A DNA stretch of 64,000 bases. It comes from Ptiloglossa arizonensis. Its lineage: Eukaryota > Arthropoda > Insecta > Hymenoptera > Colletidae. Below, piece by piece: positions 8,381 to 21,937 of this stretch; within the stretch, counting starts at the first letter, position 1; each line of letters begins with the position of its first letter. Below the pieces are notes generated by a model. It ran no database searches and was not told the origin of the DNA. It worked only from the letters and a program-made list of their open reading frames with translations. The position numbers and the translations under genes are program-made. The stretch is from positions 7,502,001 through 7,566,000 of the forward strand of contig NW_027478385.1 of the NCBI RefSeq assembly GCF_051014685.1. The letters run 5' to 3'.

Positions 8381-11300
8381 TCGGACGAGTCTCTACTTTC
8401 AGTTACAATAGGAATTTTTGGGTTAGGTCAATCCGTTCGCGAGATATGGGACTTTGAAGCTAAGAAATGGTTGACAAGACAACAAATTTGTCGCCCTTCT
8501 GCTACTCCAATCGCTTAACCAGAATGGCCTAGGGGAAAAATACCCATACCGTTGTAATCGGACGAGCTTCTACTTTCAGTTACAATAGGAATTTTTGGGT
8601 TAGGTCAATCCGTTCGCGAGATATGGAACTTTGAAGCTAAGAAATGGTTGACAAGACAACAAATTTTTCGCACTCCTGCTGCTCCAATCGCTTAACCAGA
8701 ATGGCCTAGGGGAAGAATACCCGTACCGTTGTAATCGGGCGAGTTTCTACTTTCAGATGCAATAGGAATTTTTGGGTTAGGTCAATCCGTTCGCGAGATA
8801 TGAGAGTTTGAAGCAAAGAAATGGTTGAGAAGAGAACAAATTTTTCGCAATTCTGCTGCTCCAAACGCTTAACCAGAATGGCCTAGAGAAAAAATGCACG
8901 TACCGTTGTGATCGGGCGAGTTTCTACTTTCAAATGCAATAGGAATTTTTGGGTTAGGTCTATCCGTTCGCGAGATATGGGAGTTTGATGCTAAGAAATG
9001 GTTGAGAAGAGAACAAATTTTTCGCAATTCTGCTGCTCCAATCGCTTAACCAGAATGGCCCAGGGGAAGAATACCCGTACCGTTGTAATCGGGCGAGTTT
9101 CTACTTTCAGATGCAATAGGAATTTTTGGGTTAGGTCTATCCGTTCGCGAGATATGGGAGTTTGATGCTAAGAAATGGTTGAGAAGAGAACAAATTTTTC
9201 GCAATTCTGCTGCTCCAAACGCTTAACCAGAAAGGCCTAAGGAAAAAATACACATACCTTTGTAATCGGGCGAGTTTCTACTTTCAAATACAATAGGAAT
9301 TTTTGGGTTAGGTCAATCCGTTCGCGAGATATGGGAGTTTGAAGACAAGAAATGGTTGAGAAGAGAACATATTTTTCGTAATTCTGCTGCTCCAAACGCT
9401 TAACCAGAATGGCCTAGGGAAAAAATACACACACCGTTGTAATCGGGCGAGTTTCTACTTTCAGATGCAATAGGAATTTTTGGGTTAGTTCAATCCGTTC
9501 GCGAGATATGGGAAATTGAAGCTAAGGAATGGTTGAGAAGACAACAAATTTTTCGCACTTCTGCTGCTCCAAACGCTTAACCAGAATGGCCTAGAGAGAA
9601 AATACACGTACCGTTGTAATCGGGCGAGTTTCTACTTTCAAATGCAATAGGAATTTTTGGGTTAGGCCAATCCGGTCGCGAGATATGGGAGTTTGAAGCT
9701 AAGAAATGGTTGAGAAGAGAACAAATTTTTCGCAATTCTGCTGCTCCAAACGCTTAACCAGAATGGCCTAGGGAAAAAATACACATACAGTTGTAATCGG
9801 GCGAGTTTCTACTTTCAGATGCAATAGGAATTTTTGGGTTAGGTCAATCCGTTCGCGACATATGGGAGTTTGAAGCTAAGAAATGTTTGAGAAGAGAACA
9901 AATTATTCGCAATTCTGCTGCTCCAAACGCTTAACCAGAGTGGCCTAGGGAAAAAATACACACACCGTTGTAATCGGGCGAGGTTCTACTTTCAAATGCA
10001 ATAGGAATTTTTGGGTTAGGTCAATCCGTTGCGAGATATGGGAGTTTGAAGAAAAGAAATGGTTGAGAAGGCAAATAATTTTCGCAATTCTGCTGCTCCA
10101 AACGCTTAACCAGAATGGCCTAGGTAAAAAATACACATACAGTTGTAATCGGGCGAGTTTCTACTTTCAGATGCAACAGGAATTTTTGGGTTAGGTCAAT
10201 CCGTTCGCGAGATATGGGAGTTTGAATCTAAGAACTGGTTGAGAAGACAACAAATTTTTCGCACTTCTGCTGCTCCAAACGCTTAACCAGAATGGCCCAG
10301 GGAAAAAATACACATACCGTTGTAATCGGGCGAGTATCAACTTTCAGATGCAATAGGAATTTTTGGGTTAAGTCAATCCGTTCGCGAGATATGGGACATT
10401 GAAGCTAAGAAATGGTTAACAAGACAACAAATTTTTCGCACTCCTGCTGCTCCAATCGCTTAACAAGAATGGCCTAGGGGAAGAATACCCGTACCGTTGT
10501 AATTGGGCGAGTTTCTACTTTCAGATGCAATAGGAATTTTTGGGTTAGGTCAATCCGTTCGCGAGATATGAGAGTATGAAGCTAAGAAATGGTTGAGAAG
10601 AGAACAAATTTTTCGCAATTCTGCTGCTCCAAACGCTTAACCAGCATGGCCTAGAGAAAAAATGCACGTACCGTTGTGATCGGGCGAGTCTCCACTTTCA
10701 AATGCAATAGGAATTTTTGGGTTAGGTCTATCCGTTCGCGAGATATGGGAGTTTGATGCTAAGAAATGGTTGAGAAGAGAACAAATGTTTCGCAATTCTG
10801 CTGCTCCAAACGCTTAACCAGAAAGGCCTAAGGGAAAAATACACATACCTTTGTAATCGGGCGAGTTTCTAATTTCAAATGCAATAGGAATTTTTGGGTT
10901 AGGTCAATCCGTTCGCGAGATATGGGAGTTTGAAGACAAGAAATGGTTGAGAAGACAACAAATTTTTCGCACTTTTGCTGCTCCAAACGCTTAACCAGAA
11001 TGGCCCAGGAAAAAAATACACATACCGTTGTAATCGGGCTAGTTTCAACTTTCAGATGCAATAGGAATTTTTGGGTTAGTTCAATCCCTTCGCGAGATAT
11101 GGGAAATTGAAGCTAAGGAATGGTTGAGAAGACAACAAATTTTTCGCACTTCTGCTATTCCAAACGCTTAACCAGAATGGCCTAGAGAGAAAATACACGT
11201 ACCGTTGTAATCGGGCGAGTTTCTACTTTCAAATGCAATAGGAATTTTTGGGTTAGGCCAATCCGTTCGCGAGATATGGGAGTTTGAAGCTAAGAAATGG

Positions 11301-11980
11301 TTGAGAAGAGAACAAAATTTTAGCAATTCTGCTGCTCCAAACGCTTAACCAGAATGGCCTAGGGAAAAAAATACACATACCGTTGTAATCGGGCGAGTTT
11401 CTACTTTCAGATGCAACAGGAATTTTTGGGTTAGGTCAATCCGTTCGCGAGATATGGGAGTTTGAAGCTAGGAACTGGTTGAGAAGACAACAAATTTTTC
11501 GCACTTCTGCTGCTCCAAACGCTTAACCAGAATGGCCCAGGGAAAAAATGCACATACCGTTGTAATCGGGCGAGTATCAACTTTCAGATGCAATAGGAAT
11601 TTTTGGGTTAGGTCAATCTGTTCGCAGATATGGGACATTGAAGCGAAGGAATGGTTGAGGAGACAACAAATTTTTCGCAATTCTGCTGCTCCAAACACTT
11701 AACCAGAATGGCCTAGGGAAAAAATACACATACCGATGTAATCGGGCGAGTTTCTACTTTCAGATGCAACAGGAATTTTTGGGTTAGGTCAATCCGTTCG
11801 CGAGATATGGGTGTTTGAAGCTAAGAACTGGTTGAGAAGACAACAAATTTTTCGCACTTCTGCTGCTCCAAACGCTTAACCAGAATGGCCCAGGGAAATA
11901 ATACACATACCGTTGTAATCGGGCGAGTATCAACTTTCAGATGCAATAGGAATTTTTGGGTTAGGTCAATCCGTTCGCGA
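8381..11980. repeat. Block A segment with T10-T2-T3-T4 modules
   Basis: The T2/T3/T4 module is present near 8,500-9,380 with an additional chimeric monomer (9,030-9,206). T5 and T6 monomers follow near 9,580-10,140. A shortened module appears near 10,430-11,060, then T5, T9-like (11,365) and T1 monomers to 11,980. Part of it (about 9,982-10,608) is matched at 38,442-39,066. Only satellite sequence is seen. Confidence 0.85.
9030..9206. repeat. Chimeric monomer (T2-group left, T3 right)
   Basis: The left half carries ccaatcgc and ggggaagaatacccgtacc, typical of the monomer after T2. The right half carries ggtctatccg and gtttgatgctaag, typical of T3. The switch lies between about 9,111 and 9,143, in sequence shared by both types. 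The preceding monomer is an ordinary T3, so a T3 end is found twice in a row. Confidence 0.82.
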
Positions 11981-14900
11981 GATATGGGACTTTGAAGCTA
12001 AGAAATGGTTGACAAGACAACAAATTTGTCGCACTTCTGCTGCTCCAATCGCTTAACCAGAATGGCCTAGGGGAAAAATACCCGTACCGTTGTAATCGGA
12101 CGAGCTTCTACTTTCAGTTACAATAGGAATTTTTGGGTTAGGTCAATCCGTTCGCGAGATATGGAACTTTGAAGCTAAGAAATGGTTGACAAGACAACAA
12201 ATTTTTCGCACTCCTGCTGCTTCAATCGCTTAACCAGAATGGCCTAGGGGAAGAATACCCGTACCGTTGTAATCGTGCGAGTTTCTACTTTCAGATGCAA
12301 TAGGAATTTTTGGGTTAGGTCAATCCGTTCGCGAGATATGAGAGTTTGAAGCTAAGAAATGGTTGAGAAGAGAACAAATTTTTCGCAATTCTGCTGCTCC
12401 AAACGCTTAACCAGAATGGCCTAGAGAAAAAATGCACGTACCGTTGTGATCGGGCGAGTTTCTACTTTCAAATGCAATAGGAATTTTTGGGTTAGGTCTA
12501 TCCGTTCGCGAGATATGGGAGTTTGATGCTAAGAAATGGTTGAGAAGAGAACAAATTTTTCGCATTTCTGCTGCTCCAAACGCTTAACCAGAGTGGCCTA
12601 GGGAAAAAATACACACACCGTTGTAATCGGGCGAGGTTCTACTTTCAAATGCAATAGGAATTTTTGGGTTAGTTCAATCCGTTCGCGAGATATGGGAGTT
12701 TGAAGACAAGAAATGGTTGAGAAGAGAACATATTTTTCGCAATTCTGCTGCTCCAAACGCTTAACCAGAATGGCCTAGGGAAAAAATACACACACTGTTG
12801 TAATCGGGCGAGTTTCTACTTTCAGATGCAATAGGAATTTTTGGGTTAGTTCAATCCGTTCGCGAGATATGGGAAATTGAAGCTAAGGAATGGTTGAGAA
12901 GACAACAAATTTTTCGCACTTCTGCTGCTCCAAACGCTTAACCAGAATGGCCTAGAGAGAAAATACACGTACCGTTGTAATCGGGCGAGTTTCTACTTTC
13001 AAATGCAATAGGAATTTTTGGGTTAGGCCAATCCGTTCGCGAGATATGGGAGTTTGAAGCTAAGAAATGGTTGAGAAGAGAACAAATTTTTCGCAATTCT
13101 GCTGCTCCAAACGCTTAACCAGAATGGCCTAGGGAAAAAATACACATACAGTTGTAATCGGGCGAGTTTCTACTTTCAGATGCAATAGGAATTTTTGGGT
13201 TAGGTCAATCCGTTCGCGACATATGGGAGTTTGAAGCTAAGAAATGGTTGAGAAGAGAACAAATTATTCGCAATTCTGCTGCTCCAAACGCTTAACCAGA
13301 GTGGCCTAGGGAAAAAATACACACACCGTTGTAATCGGGCGAGGTTCTACTTTCAAATGCAATAGGAATTTTTGGGTTATGTCAATCCGTTGCGAGATAT
13401 GGGAGTTTGAAGCCAAGAAATGGTTGAGAAGGCAAATAATTTTCGCAATTCTGCTGCTCCAAACGCTTAACCAGATTGGCCTAGGTAAAAAATACACATA
13501 CCGTTGTAATCGGGCGAGATTCTACTTTCAGATGCAACAGGAATTTTTGGGTTAGGCCAATCCGTTCGCGAGATATGGGAGTTTGAAGCTAAGAACTGGT
13601 TGAGAAGACAACAAATTTTTCGCACTTCTGCTGCTCCAAACGCTTAACCAGAATGGCCCAGGGAAAAAATACACATACCGTTGTAATCGGGCGAGTATCA
13701 ACTTTCAGATGCAATAGGAATTTTTGGGTTAGGTCAATCCGTTCGCGAGATATGGGACATTGAAGCTAAGAAATGGTTGAGAAGACAACAAATTTTTCGC
13801 ACTTCTGCTGCTCCAAACGCTTAACCAGAATGGCTTAGGGAAAAAATACACATACCGTTGTAATCGGGCGAGTTTCTACTTTCAGATGCAATAGAAATTT
13901 TTGGGTTAGTTCAATCCGTTCGCGAGATATGGGAAATTGAAGCTAAGGAATGGTTGAGAAGACAACAAATTTTTCGCACTTCTGCTGCTCCAAACGCTTA
14001 ACCAGAGTGGCCTAGGGAAAAATACCCATACCGTTGTAATCGGACAAGTTTCTACTTTCAGTTACAATAGGAATTTTTGGGTTAGGTCAATCCGTTCGCG
14101 AGATATGGGACTTTGAAGCTAAGAAATGGTTGACAAGACAACAAATTTGTCGCACTTCTGCTGCTCCAATCGCTTAACCAGAATGGCCTAGGGGAAAAAT
14201 ACCCGTACCGTTGTATTCGGACGAGCTTCTACTTTCAGTTACAGTAGGAATTTTTGGGTTAGGTCAATCAGTTCGCGAGATATGGAACTTTGAAGCTAAG
14301 AAATGGTTGACAAGAAAACAAATTTTTCGCACTCCTGCTGCTCCAATCGCTTAACAAGAATGGCCTAGGGGAAGAATACCCGTACCGTTGAAATCGGGCG
14401 AGTTTCTACTTTCAGATGCAATAGGAATTTTTGGGTTAGGTCAATCCGTTCGCGAGATATGAGAGTATGAAGCTAAGAAATGGTTGAGAAGAGAACAAAT
14501 TTTTCGCAATTCTGCTGCTCCAAACGCTTAACCAGAATGGCCTAGAGAAAAAATGCACGTACCGTTGTGATCGGGCGAGTTTCTACTTTCAAATGCAATA
14601 GGAATTTTTGGGTTAGGTCTATCCGTTCGCGAGATATGGGAGTTTGATGCTAAGAAATGGTTGAGAAGAGAACAAATTTTTCGCAATTCTGCTGCTCCAA
14701 ACGCTTAACCAGAAAGGCCTAAGGAAAAAATACACATACCTTTGTAATCGGGCGAGTTTCTACTTTCAAATGCAATAGGAATTTTTGGGTTAGGTCAATC
14801 CGTTCGCGAGATATGGGAGTTTGAAGACAAGAAATGGTTGAGAAGACAACAAATTTTTCGCACTTCTGCTGCTCCAAACGCTTAATCAGAATGGCCCAGG

Positions 14901-17641
14901 AAAAAAATACACATACCGTTGTAATCGGGCGAGTTTCAACTTTCAGTTGCAATAGGAATTTTTGGGTTAGGCCAATCCGTTCGCGAGATATGGGAGTTTG
15001 AAGCTAAGAAATGGTTGAGAAGAGAACAAAATTTTCGCAATTCTGCTGCTCCAAACGCTTAACCGGAATGGCCTAGAGAGAAAATACACGTACCGTTGTA
15101 ATCGGGCGAGTTTCTACTTTCAAATGCAATAGGAATTTTTGGGTTAGGCCAATCCGTTCGCGAGATATGGGAGTTTGAAGCTAAGAACTGGTTGAGAAGA
15201 CCACAAATTTTTCGCACTTCTGCTGCTCCAAACGCTTAACCAGAATGGCCCAGGGAAAAAATACACATACGGTTGTAATCGGGCGAGTATCAACTTTCAG
15301 ATGCAATAGGAATTTTTGGGTTAGTTCAATCCGTCCGCGAGATATGGGACATTGAAGCTAAGAAATGGTTGACAAGACAACAAATTTGTCGCACTTCTGC
15401 TGCTCCAATCGCTTAACCAGAATGGCCTAGGGGAAAAATACCCGTACCGTTGTATTCGGACGAGCTTCTACTTTCAGTTACAGTAGGAATTTTTGGGTTA
15501 GGTCAATCAGTTCGCGAGATATGGAACTTTGAAGCTAAGAAATGGTTGACAAGAAAACAAATTTTTCGCACTCCTGCTGCTCCAATCGCTTAACAAGAAT
15601 GGCCTAGGGGAAGAATACCCGTACCGTTGAAATCGGGCGAGTTTCTACTTTCAGATGCAATAGGAATTTTTGGGTTAGGTCAATCCGTTCGCGAGATATG
15701 AGAGTATGAAGCTAAGAAATGGTTGAGAAGAGAACAAATTTTTCGCAATTCTGCTGCTCCAAACGCTTAACCAGAATGGCCTAGAGAAAAAATGCACGTA
15801 CCGTTGTGATCGGGCGAGTTTCTACTTTCAAATGCAATAGGAATTTTTGGGTTAGGTCTATCCGTTCGCGAGATATAGGAGTTTGATGCTAAGAAATGGT
15901 TGAGAAGAGAACAAATTTTTCGCAATTCTGCTGCTCCAAACGCTTAACCAGAAAGGCCTAAGGAAAAAATACACATACCTTTGTAATCGGGCGAGTTTCT
16001 ACTTTCAAATGCAATAGGAATTTTTGGGTTAGGTCAATCCGTTCGCGAGATATGGGAGTTTGAAGACAAGAAATGGTTGAGAAGACAACAAATTTTTCGC
16101 ACTTCTGCTGCTCCAAACGCTTAACCAGAATGGCCCAGGAAAAAAATACACATACCGTTGTAATCGGGCGAGTTTCAACTTTCAGATGCAATAGGAATTT
16201 TTGGGTTAGGCCAATCCGTTCGCGAGATATGGGAGTTTGAAGCTAAGAAATGGTTGAGAAGAGAACAAAATTTTCGCAATTCTGCTGCTCCAAACGCTTA
16301 ACCAGAATGGCCTAGAGAGAAAATACACGTACCGTTGTAATCGGGCGAGTTTCTACTTTCAAATGCAATAGGAATTTTTGGGTTAGGCCAATCCGTTCGC
16401 GAGATATGGGAGTTTGAAGCTAAGAACTGGTTGAGAAGACCACAAATTTTTCGCACTTCTGCTGCTCCAAACGCTTAACCAGAATGGCCCAGGGAAAAAA
16501 TGCACATACCGTTGTAATCGGGCGAGTATCAACTTTCAGATGCAATAGGAATTTTTGGGTTAGGTCAATCTGTTCGCGAGATATGGGACATTGAAGCGAA
16601 GGAATGGTTGAGGAGACAACAAATTTTTCGCAATTCTGCTGCTCCAAACACTTAACCAGAATGGCCTAGGGAAAAAATACACATACCGTTGTAATCGGGC
16701 GAGTTTCTACTTTCAGATGCAACAGGAATTTTTGGGTTAGGTCAATCCGTTCGCGAGATATGGGAGTTTGAAGCTAAGAACTGGTTGAGAAGACAACAAA
16801 TTTTTCGCACTTCTGCTGCTCCAAACGCTTAACCAGAATGGCCCAGGGAAATAATACACATACCGTTGTAATCGGGCGAGTATCAACTTTCAGATGCAAT
16901 AGGAATTTTTGGGTTAGGTCAATCCGTTCGCGAGATATGGGACATTGAAGCTAAGAAATGGTTGAGAAGACAACAAATTTTTCGCACTTCTGCTGCTCCA
17001 AACGCTTAACCAGAATGGCCTAGGGAAAAAATACCCATACCGTTGTAATCGGACGAGTTTCTACTTTCAGTTACAATAGGAATTTTTGGGTTAGGTCAAT
17101 CCGTTCGCGAGATATGGGACATTGAAGCTAAGAAATGGTTGAGAAGACAACAAATTTTTCGCACTTCTGCTGCTCCAAACGCTTAACCAGAATGGCCTAG
17201 GGAAAAAATACCCATACCGTTGTAATCGGGCGAGTTTCTACTTTCAGATGCAACAGGAATTTTTGGGTTAGGTCAATCCGTTCGCGAGATATGGGAGTTT
17301 GAAGCTAAGAACTGGTTGAGAAGACAACAAATTTTTCGCACTTCTGCTGCTCCAAACGCTTAACCAGAATGGCCCAGGGAAATAATACACATACCGTTGT
17401 AATCGGGCGAGTATCAACTTTCAGATGCAATAGGAATTTTTGGGTTAGGTCAATCCGTTCGCGAGATATGGGACATTGAAGCTAAGAAATGGTTGAGAAG
17501 ACAACAAATTTTTCGCACTTCTGCTGCTCCAAACGCTTAACCAGAATGGCCTAGGGAAAAAATACCCATACCGTTGTAATCGGACCAGTTTCTACTTTCA
17601 GTTACAATAGGAATTTTTGGGTTAGGTCAATCCGTTCGCGA
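11981..17641. repeat. 32-monomer block, copy 1 (unit 5,661 bp)
   Basis: Bases from 11,981 align with 17,642 onward at an offset of 5,661 bp (about 32 monomers), for example T6 near 13,390 and 19,051. This copy is full length. Its portion 13,262-17,501 is also the second copy of the 1-4,240 segment. Inside it lies the 7-monomer duplication at about 14,113-16,500. Confidence 0.88.
13262..17501. repeat. Long duplicated segment, copy 2 (offset 13,261 bp)
   Basis: This is the partner of 1-4,240, with the same monomer order, the same private variants (aatggcttagg near 13,828, cggacaagt near 14,041, cccgtccgcg-type T1 near 15,325) and no register change. Homology stops at 17,502, where four monomers (to 18,209) are present that the first copy lacks. 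Confidence 0.92.
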
Positions 17642-18209
17642 GATATGGGACTTTGAAGCTAAGAAATGGTTGACAAGACAACAAATTTGTCGCACTTCTG
17701 CTGCTCCAATCGCTTAACCAGAATGGCCTAGGGGAAAAATACCCGTACCGTTGTAATCGGACGAGCTTCTACTTTCAGTTACAATAGGAATTTTTGGGTT
17801 AGGTCAATCCGTTCGCGAGATATGGAACTTTGAAGCTAAGAAATGGTTGACAAGACAACAAATTTTTCGCACTCCTGCTGCTTCAATCGCTTAACCAGAA
17901 TGGCCTAGGGGAAGAATACCCGTACCGTTGTAATCGTGCGGGTTTCTACTTTCAGATGCAATAGGAATTTTTGGGTTAGGTCAATCCGTTCGCGAGATAT
18001 GAGAGTTTGAAGCTAAGAAATGGTTGAGAAGAGAACAAATTTTTCGCAATTCTGCTGCTCCAAACACTTAACCAGAATGGCCTAGAGAAAAAATGCACGT
18101 ACCGTTGTGATCGGGCGAGTTTCTACTTTCAAATGCAATAGGAATTTTTGGGTTAGGTCTATCCGTTCGCGAGATATGGGAGTTTGATGCTAAGAAATGG
18201 TTGAGAAGA
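17502..18209. repeat. Four-monomer insertion/deletion relative to copy 1
   Basis: These 708 bp (exactly 4 x 177) lie between the parts matching 1-4,240 and 4,241-5,519. The monomers are T10-like (cggaccag), T2, gaagaatacccgt and T3. Most of the stretch (from 17,642) matches 11,981-12,548 in the tandem relative, so it is probably ancestral here and was deleted from the copy at 1-5,519. Confidence 0.85.
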
Positions 18210-20652
18210 GAACAAATTTTTCGCATTTCTGCTGCTCCAAACGCTTAACCAGAGTGGCCTAGGGAAAAAATACACACACCGTTGTAATCGGGCGAGGTTC
18301 TACTTTCAAATGCAATAGGAATTTTTGGGTAAGTTCAATCCGTTCGCGAGATATGGGAGTTTGAAGACAAGAAATGGTTGAGAAGAGAACATATTTTTCG
18401 CAATTCTGCTGCTCCAAACGCTTAACCAGAATGGCCTAGGGAAAAAATACACACACCGTTGTAATCGGGCGAGTTTCTACTTTCAGATGCAATAGGAATT
18501 TTTGGGTTAGTTCAATCCGTTCGCGAGATATGGGAAATTGAAGCTAAGGAATGGTTGAGAAGACAACAAATTTTTCGCACTTCTGCTGCTCCAAACGCTT
18601 AACCAGAATGGCCTAGAGAGAAAATACACGTACCGTTGTAATCGGGCGAGTTTCTTCTTTCAAATGCAATAGGAATTTTTGGGTTAGGCCAATCCGTTCG
18701 CGAGATATGGGAGTTTGAAGCTAAGAAATGGTTGAGAAGAGAACAAATTTTTCGCAATTCTGCTGCTCCAAACGCTTAACCAGAATGGCCTAGGGAAAAA
18801 ATACACATACAGTTGTAATCGGGCGAGTTTCTACTTTCAGATGCAATAGGAATTTTTGGGTTAGGTCAATCCGTTCGCGACATATGGGAGTCTGAAGCTA
18901 AGAAATGGTTGAGAAGAGAACAAATTATTCGCAATTCTGCTGCTCCAAACGCTTAACCAGAGTGGCCTAGGGAAAAAATACACACACCGTTGTAATCGGG
19001 CGAGGTTCTACTTTCAAATGCAATAGGAATTTTTGGGTTATGTCAATCCGTTGCGAGATATGGGAGTTTGAAGCCAAGAAATGGTTGAGAAGGCAAATAA
19101 TTTTCGCAATTCTGCTGCTCCAAACGCTTAACCAGATTGGCCTAGGTAAAAAATACACATACCGTTGTAATCGGGCGAGTTTCTACTTTCAGATGCAACA
19201 GGAATTTTTGGGTTAGGCCAATCCGTTCGCGAGATATGGGAGTTTGAAGCTAAGAACTGGTTGAGAAGCCAACAAATTTTTCGCACTTCTGCTGCTCCAA
19301 ACGCTTAACCAGAATGGCCCAGGGAAAAAATACACATACCGTTGTAATCGGGCGAGTATCAACTTTCAGATGCAATAGGAATTTTTGGGTTAGGTCAATC
19401 CGTTCGCGAGATATGGGACATTGAAGCTAAGAAATGGTTGAGAAGACAACAAATTTTTCGCACTTCTGCTGCTCCAAACGCTTAACCAGAATGGCTTAGG
19501 GAAAAAATACACATACCGTTGTAATCGGGCGAGTTTCTACTTTCAGATGCAATAGAAATTTTTGGGTTAGTTCAATCCGTTCGCGAGATATGGGAAATTG
19601 AAGCTAAGGAATGGTTGAGAAGACAACAAATTTTTCGCACTTCTGCTGCTCCAAACGCTTAACCAGAGTGGCCTAGGGAAAAATACCCATACCGTTGTAA
19701 TCGGACAAGTTTCTACTTTCAGTTACAATAGGAATTTTTGGGTTAGGTCAATCCGTTGCGAGATATGGGAGTTTGAAGACAAGAAATGGTTGAGAAGGCA
19801 AAAAATTTTCGCACTTCTGCTGCTCCAATCGCTTAACCAGAATGGCCTAGGGGAAAAATACCCGTACCGTTGTATTCGGACGAGCTTCTACTTTCAGTTA
19901 CAGTAGGAATTTTTGGGTTAGGTCAATCAGTTCGCGAGATATGGAACTTTGAAGCTAAGAAATGGTTGACAAGAAAACAAATTTTTCGCACTCCTGCTGC
20001 TCCAATCGCTTAACAAGAATGGCCTAGGGGAAGAATACCCGTACCGTTGAAATCGGGCGAGTTTCTACTTTCAGATGCAATAGGAATTTTTGGGTTAGGT
20101 CAATCCGTTCGCGAGATATGAGAGTATGAAGCTAAGAAATGGTTGAGAAGAGAACAAATTTTTCGCAATTCTGCTGCTCCAAACGCTTAACCAGAATGGC
20201 CTAGAGAAAAAATGCTCGTACCGTTGTGATCGGGCGAGTTTCTACTTTCAAATGCAATAGGAATTTTTGGGTTAGGTCTATCCGTTCGCGAGATATGGGA
20301 GTTTGATGCTAAGAAATGGTTGAGAAGAGAACAAATTTTTCGCAATTCTGCTGCTCCAAACGCTTAACCAGAAAGGCCTAAGGAAAAAATACACATACCT
20401 TTGTAATCGGGCGAGTTTCTACTTTCAAATGCAATAGGAATTTTGGGTTAGGTCAATCCGTTCGCGAGATATGGGAGTTTGAAGACAAGAAATGGTTGAG
20501 AAGACAACAAATTTTTCGCACTTCTGCTGCTCCAAACGCTTAACCAGAATGGCCCAGGAAAAAAATACACATACCGTTGTAATCGGGCGAGTTTCAACTT
20601 TCAGGTGCAATAGGAATTTTTGGGTTAGGCCAATCCGTTCGCGAGATATGGG
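17642..20652. repeat. 32-monomer block, copy 2 (truncated)
   Basis: This matches 11,981-14,993, first at offset 5,661, then 5,659 after the patch at 19,757-19,810, then 5,658 after loss of one T near 20,440. Homology ends at 20,653, where gggacatt replaces gggagttt. About 17 of the 32 monomers are present. The end marks the A to B block boundary. Confidence 0.88.
19757..19810. repeat. Short T6-type patch inside a T10/T2 monomer
   Basis: Flanks on both sides match 14,0xx-14,2xx of the tandem copy. These roughly 55 bp instead carry the T6 signature (ccgttgcgag, gaagacaag, ggcaaaaaattttcgc) and the 2-bp T6 deletion, which changes the alignment offset from 5,661 to 5,659. The tract is shorter than one monomer. 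Confidence 0.85.
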
Positions 20653-21048
20653 ACATTGAAGCTAAGAAATGGTTGAGAAGACAACAAATATTTCGCACTT
20701 CTGCTGCTCCAAACGCTTAACCAGAATGGCCCAGGGAAAAAATACACATACGGTTGTAATCGGGCGAGTATCAACTTTCAGATGCAATAGGAATTTTGGG
20801 GTTAGTTCAATCCGTTCGCGAGATATGGGACATTGAAGCTAAGAAATGGTTGAGAAGACAACAAATTTTTCGCACTTCTGCTGCTCCAAACGCTTAACCA
20901 GAATGGCCCAGGGAAAAAATACACATACGGTTGTAATCGGGCGAGTATCAACTTTCAGATGCAATAGGAATTTTTGGGTTAGTTCAATCCGTTCGCGAGA
21001 TATGGGACATTGAAGCTAAGAAATGGTTGAGAAGACAACAAATTTTTC

Positions 21049-21492
21049 GCAATTCTGCTGCTCCAAACGCTTAACCAGAATGGCCTAGGGAAAAAATACC
21101 CATACCATTGTAATCGGGCGAGTTTCTACTTTCAGATGCAACAGGAATTTTTGGGTTAGGTCAATCCGTTGCGAGATATGGGAGTTTGAAGGCAAGAAAT
21201 GGTTGAGAAGGCAAAAAATTTTCGCAATTCTGCTGCTCCAAACGCTTAACCAGAATGGCCTAGGGAAAAAATACACATACCGTTGTAATCGGGCGAGTTT
21301 CTACTTTCAGATGCAACAGGAATTTTTGGGTTAGGTCAATCCGTTCGCGAGATATGGGAGTTTGAAGCTAAGAACTGGTTGAGAAGACCACAAATTTTTC
21401 GCACTTCTGCTGCTCCAAACGCTTAACCAGAATGGCCCAGGGAAAAAATACACATACGGTTGTAATCGGGCGAGTATCAACTTTCAGATGCA
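21049..21492. repeat. 444-bp segment duplicated at 28,292-28,735
   Basis: The two stretches match at offset 7,243 bp and share private variants: accattgtaatcggg near 21,105 and 28,348, and gaaggcaagaaatgg near 21,188 and 28,431. Both ends are abrupt changes of monomer type. Confidence 0.88.
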
Positions 21493-21760
21493 ATAGGAAT
21501 TTTTGGGTTAGTTCAATCCGTTCGCGAGATATGGGACATTGAAGCTAAGAAATGGTTGAGAAGACAACAAATTTTTCGCACTTCTGCTGCTCCAAACGCT
21601 TAACCAGAATGGCCTAGGGAAAAAATACCCATACCGTTGTAATCGGACGAGTTTCTACTTTCAGTTACAATAGGAATTTTTGGGTTAGGTCAATCCGTTC
21701 GTGAGATAAGGGACTTTGAAGCTAAGAAATGGTTGACAAGGCAACAAATTTTTCGCACTT

Positions 21761-21937
21761 GTGCTGCTCCAATCGCTTAACCAGAATGGCCTAGGGGAAA
21801 AATACACGTACCGTTGTAATCGGGCGAGTTTCTACTTTCAAATGCAATAGGAATTTTAGGGTTAGGCCCATCCGTTCGCGAGATATGAGAGTTTGAAGCT
21901 AAAAAATGGTTGAGAAGAGAACATATTTTTCGCAATT
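21761..21937. repeat. Monomer subfamily T7 (ttttaggg / ggcccatcc / gagagttt type), representative
   Basis: This 177-bp monomer begins with a mutated anchor (gtgctgctcc) and ccaatcgc. It has cacgtaccg, caaatgc, gaattttagggttaggccc, gatatgagagtttg, gctaaaaaatgg and gaacatatttttcgc. It is typical of block B (near 23,890, 25,300, 27,420, 31,310 and 33,960) and reappears in the 1,063-bp repeat of block C, where the anchor is tttgctgctcc. The ttttagggttagg word resembles telomere repeats but is only one unit long. Confidence 0.87.

Noticed and set aside
20653..20660. Transposon or integration boundary at the A/B block change
   Set aside because: Both sides are satellite monomers in the same register. 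There are no terminal repeats, target-site duplication or foreign sequence.
21840..21870. Telomere-like words (gggttagg, and ttttagggttagg in T7)
   Set aside because: Only about one and a half telomere units per monomer, and never tandem. In T7 the word arises by a single T to A change from the usual tttttgggttagg.
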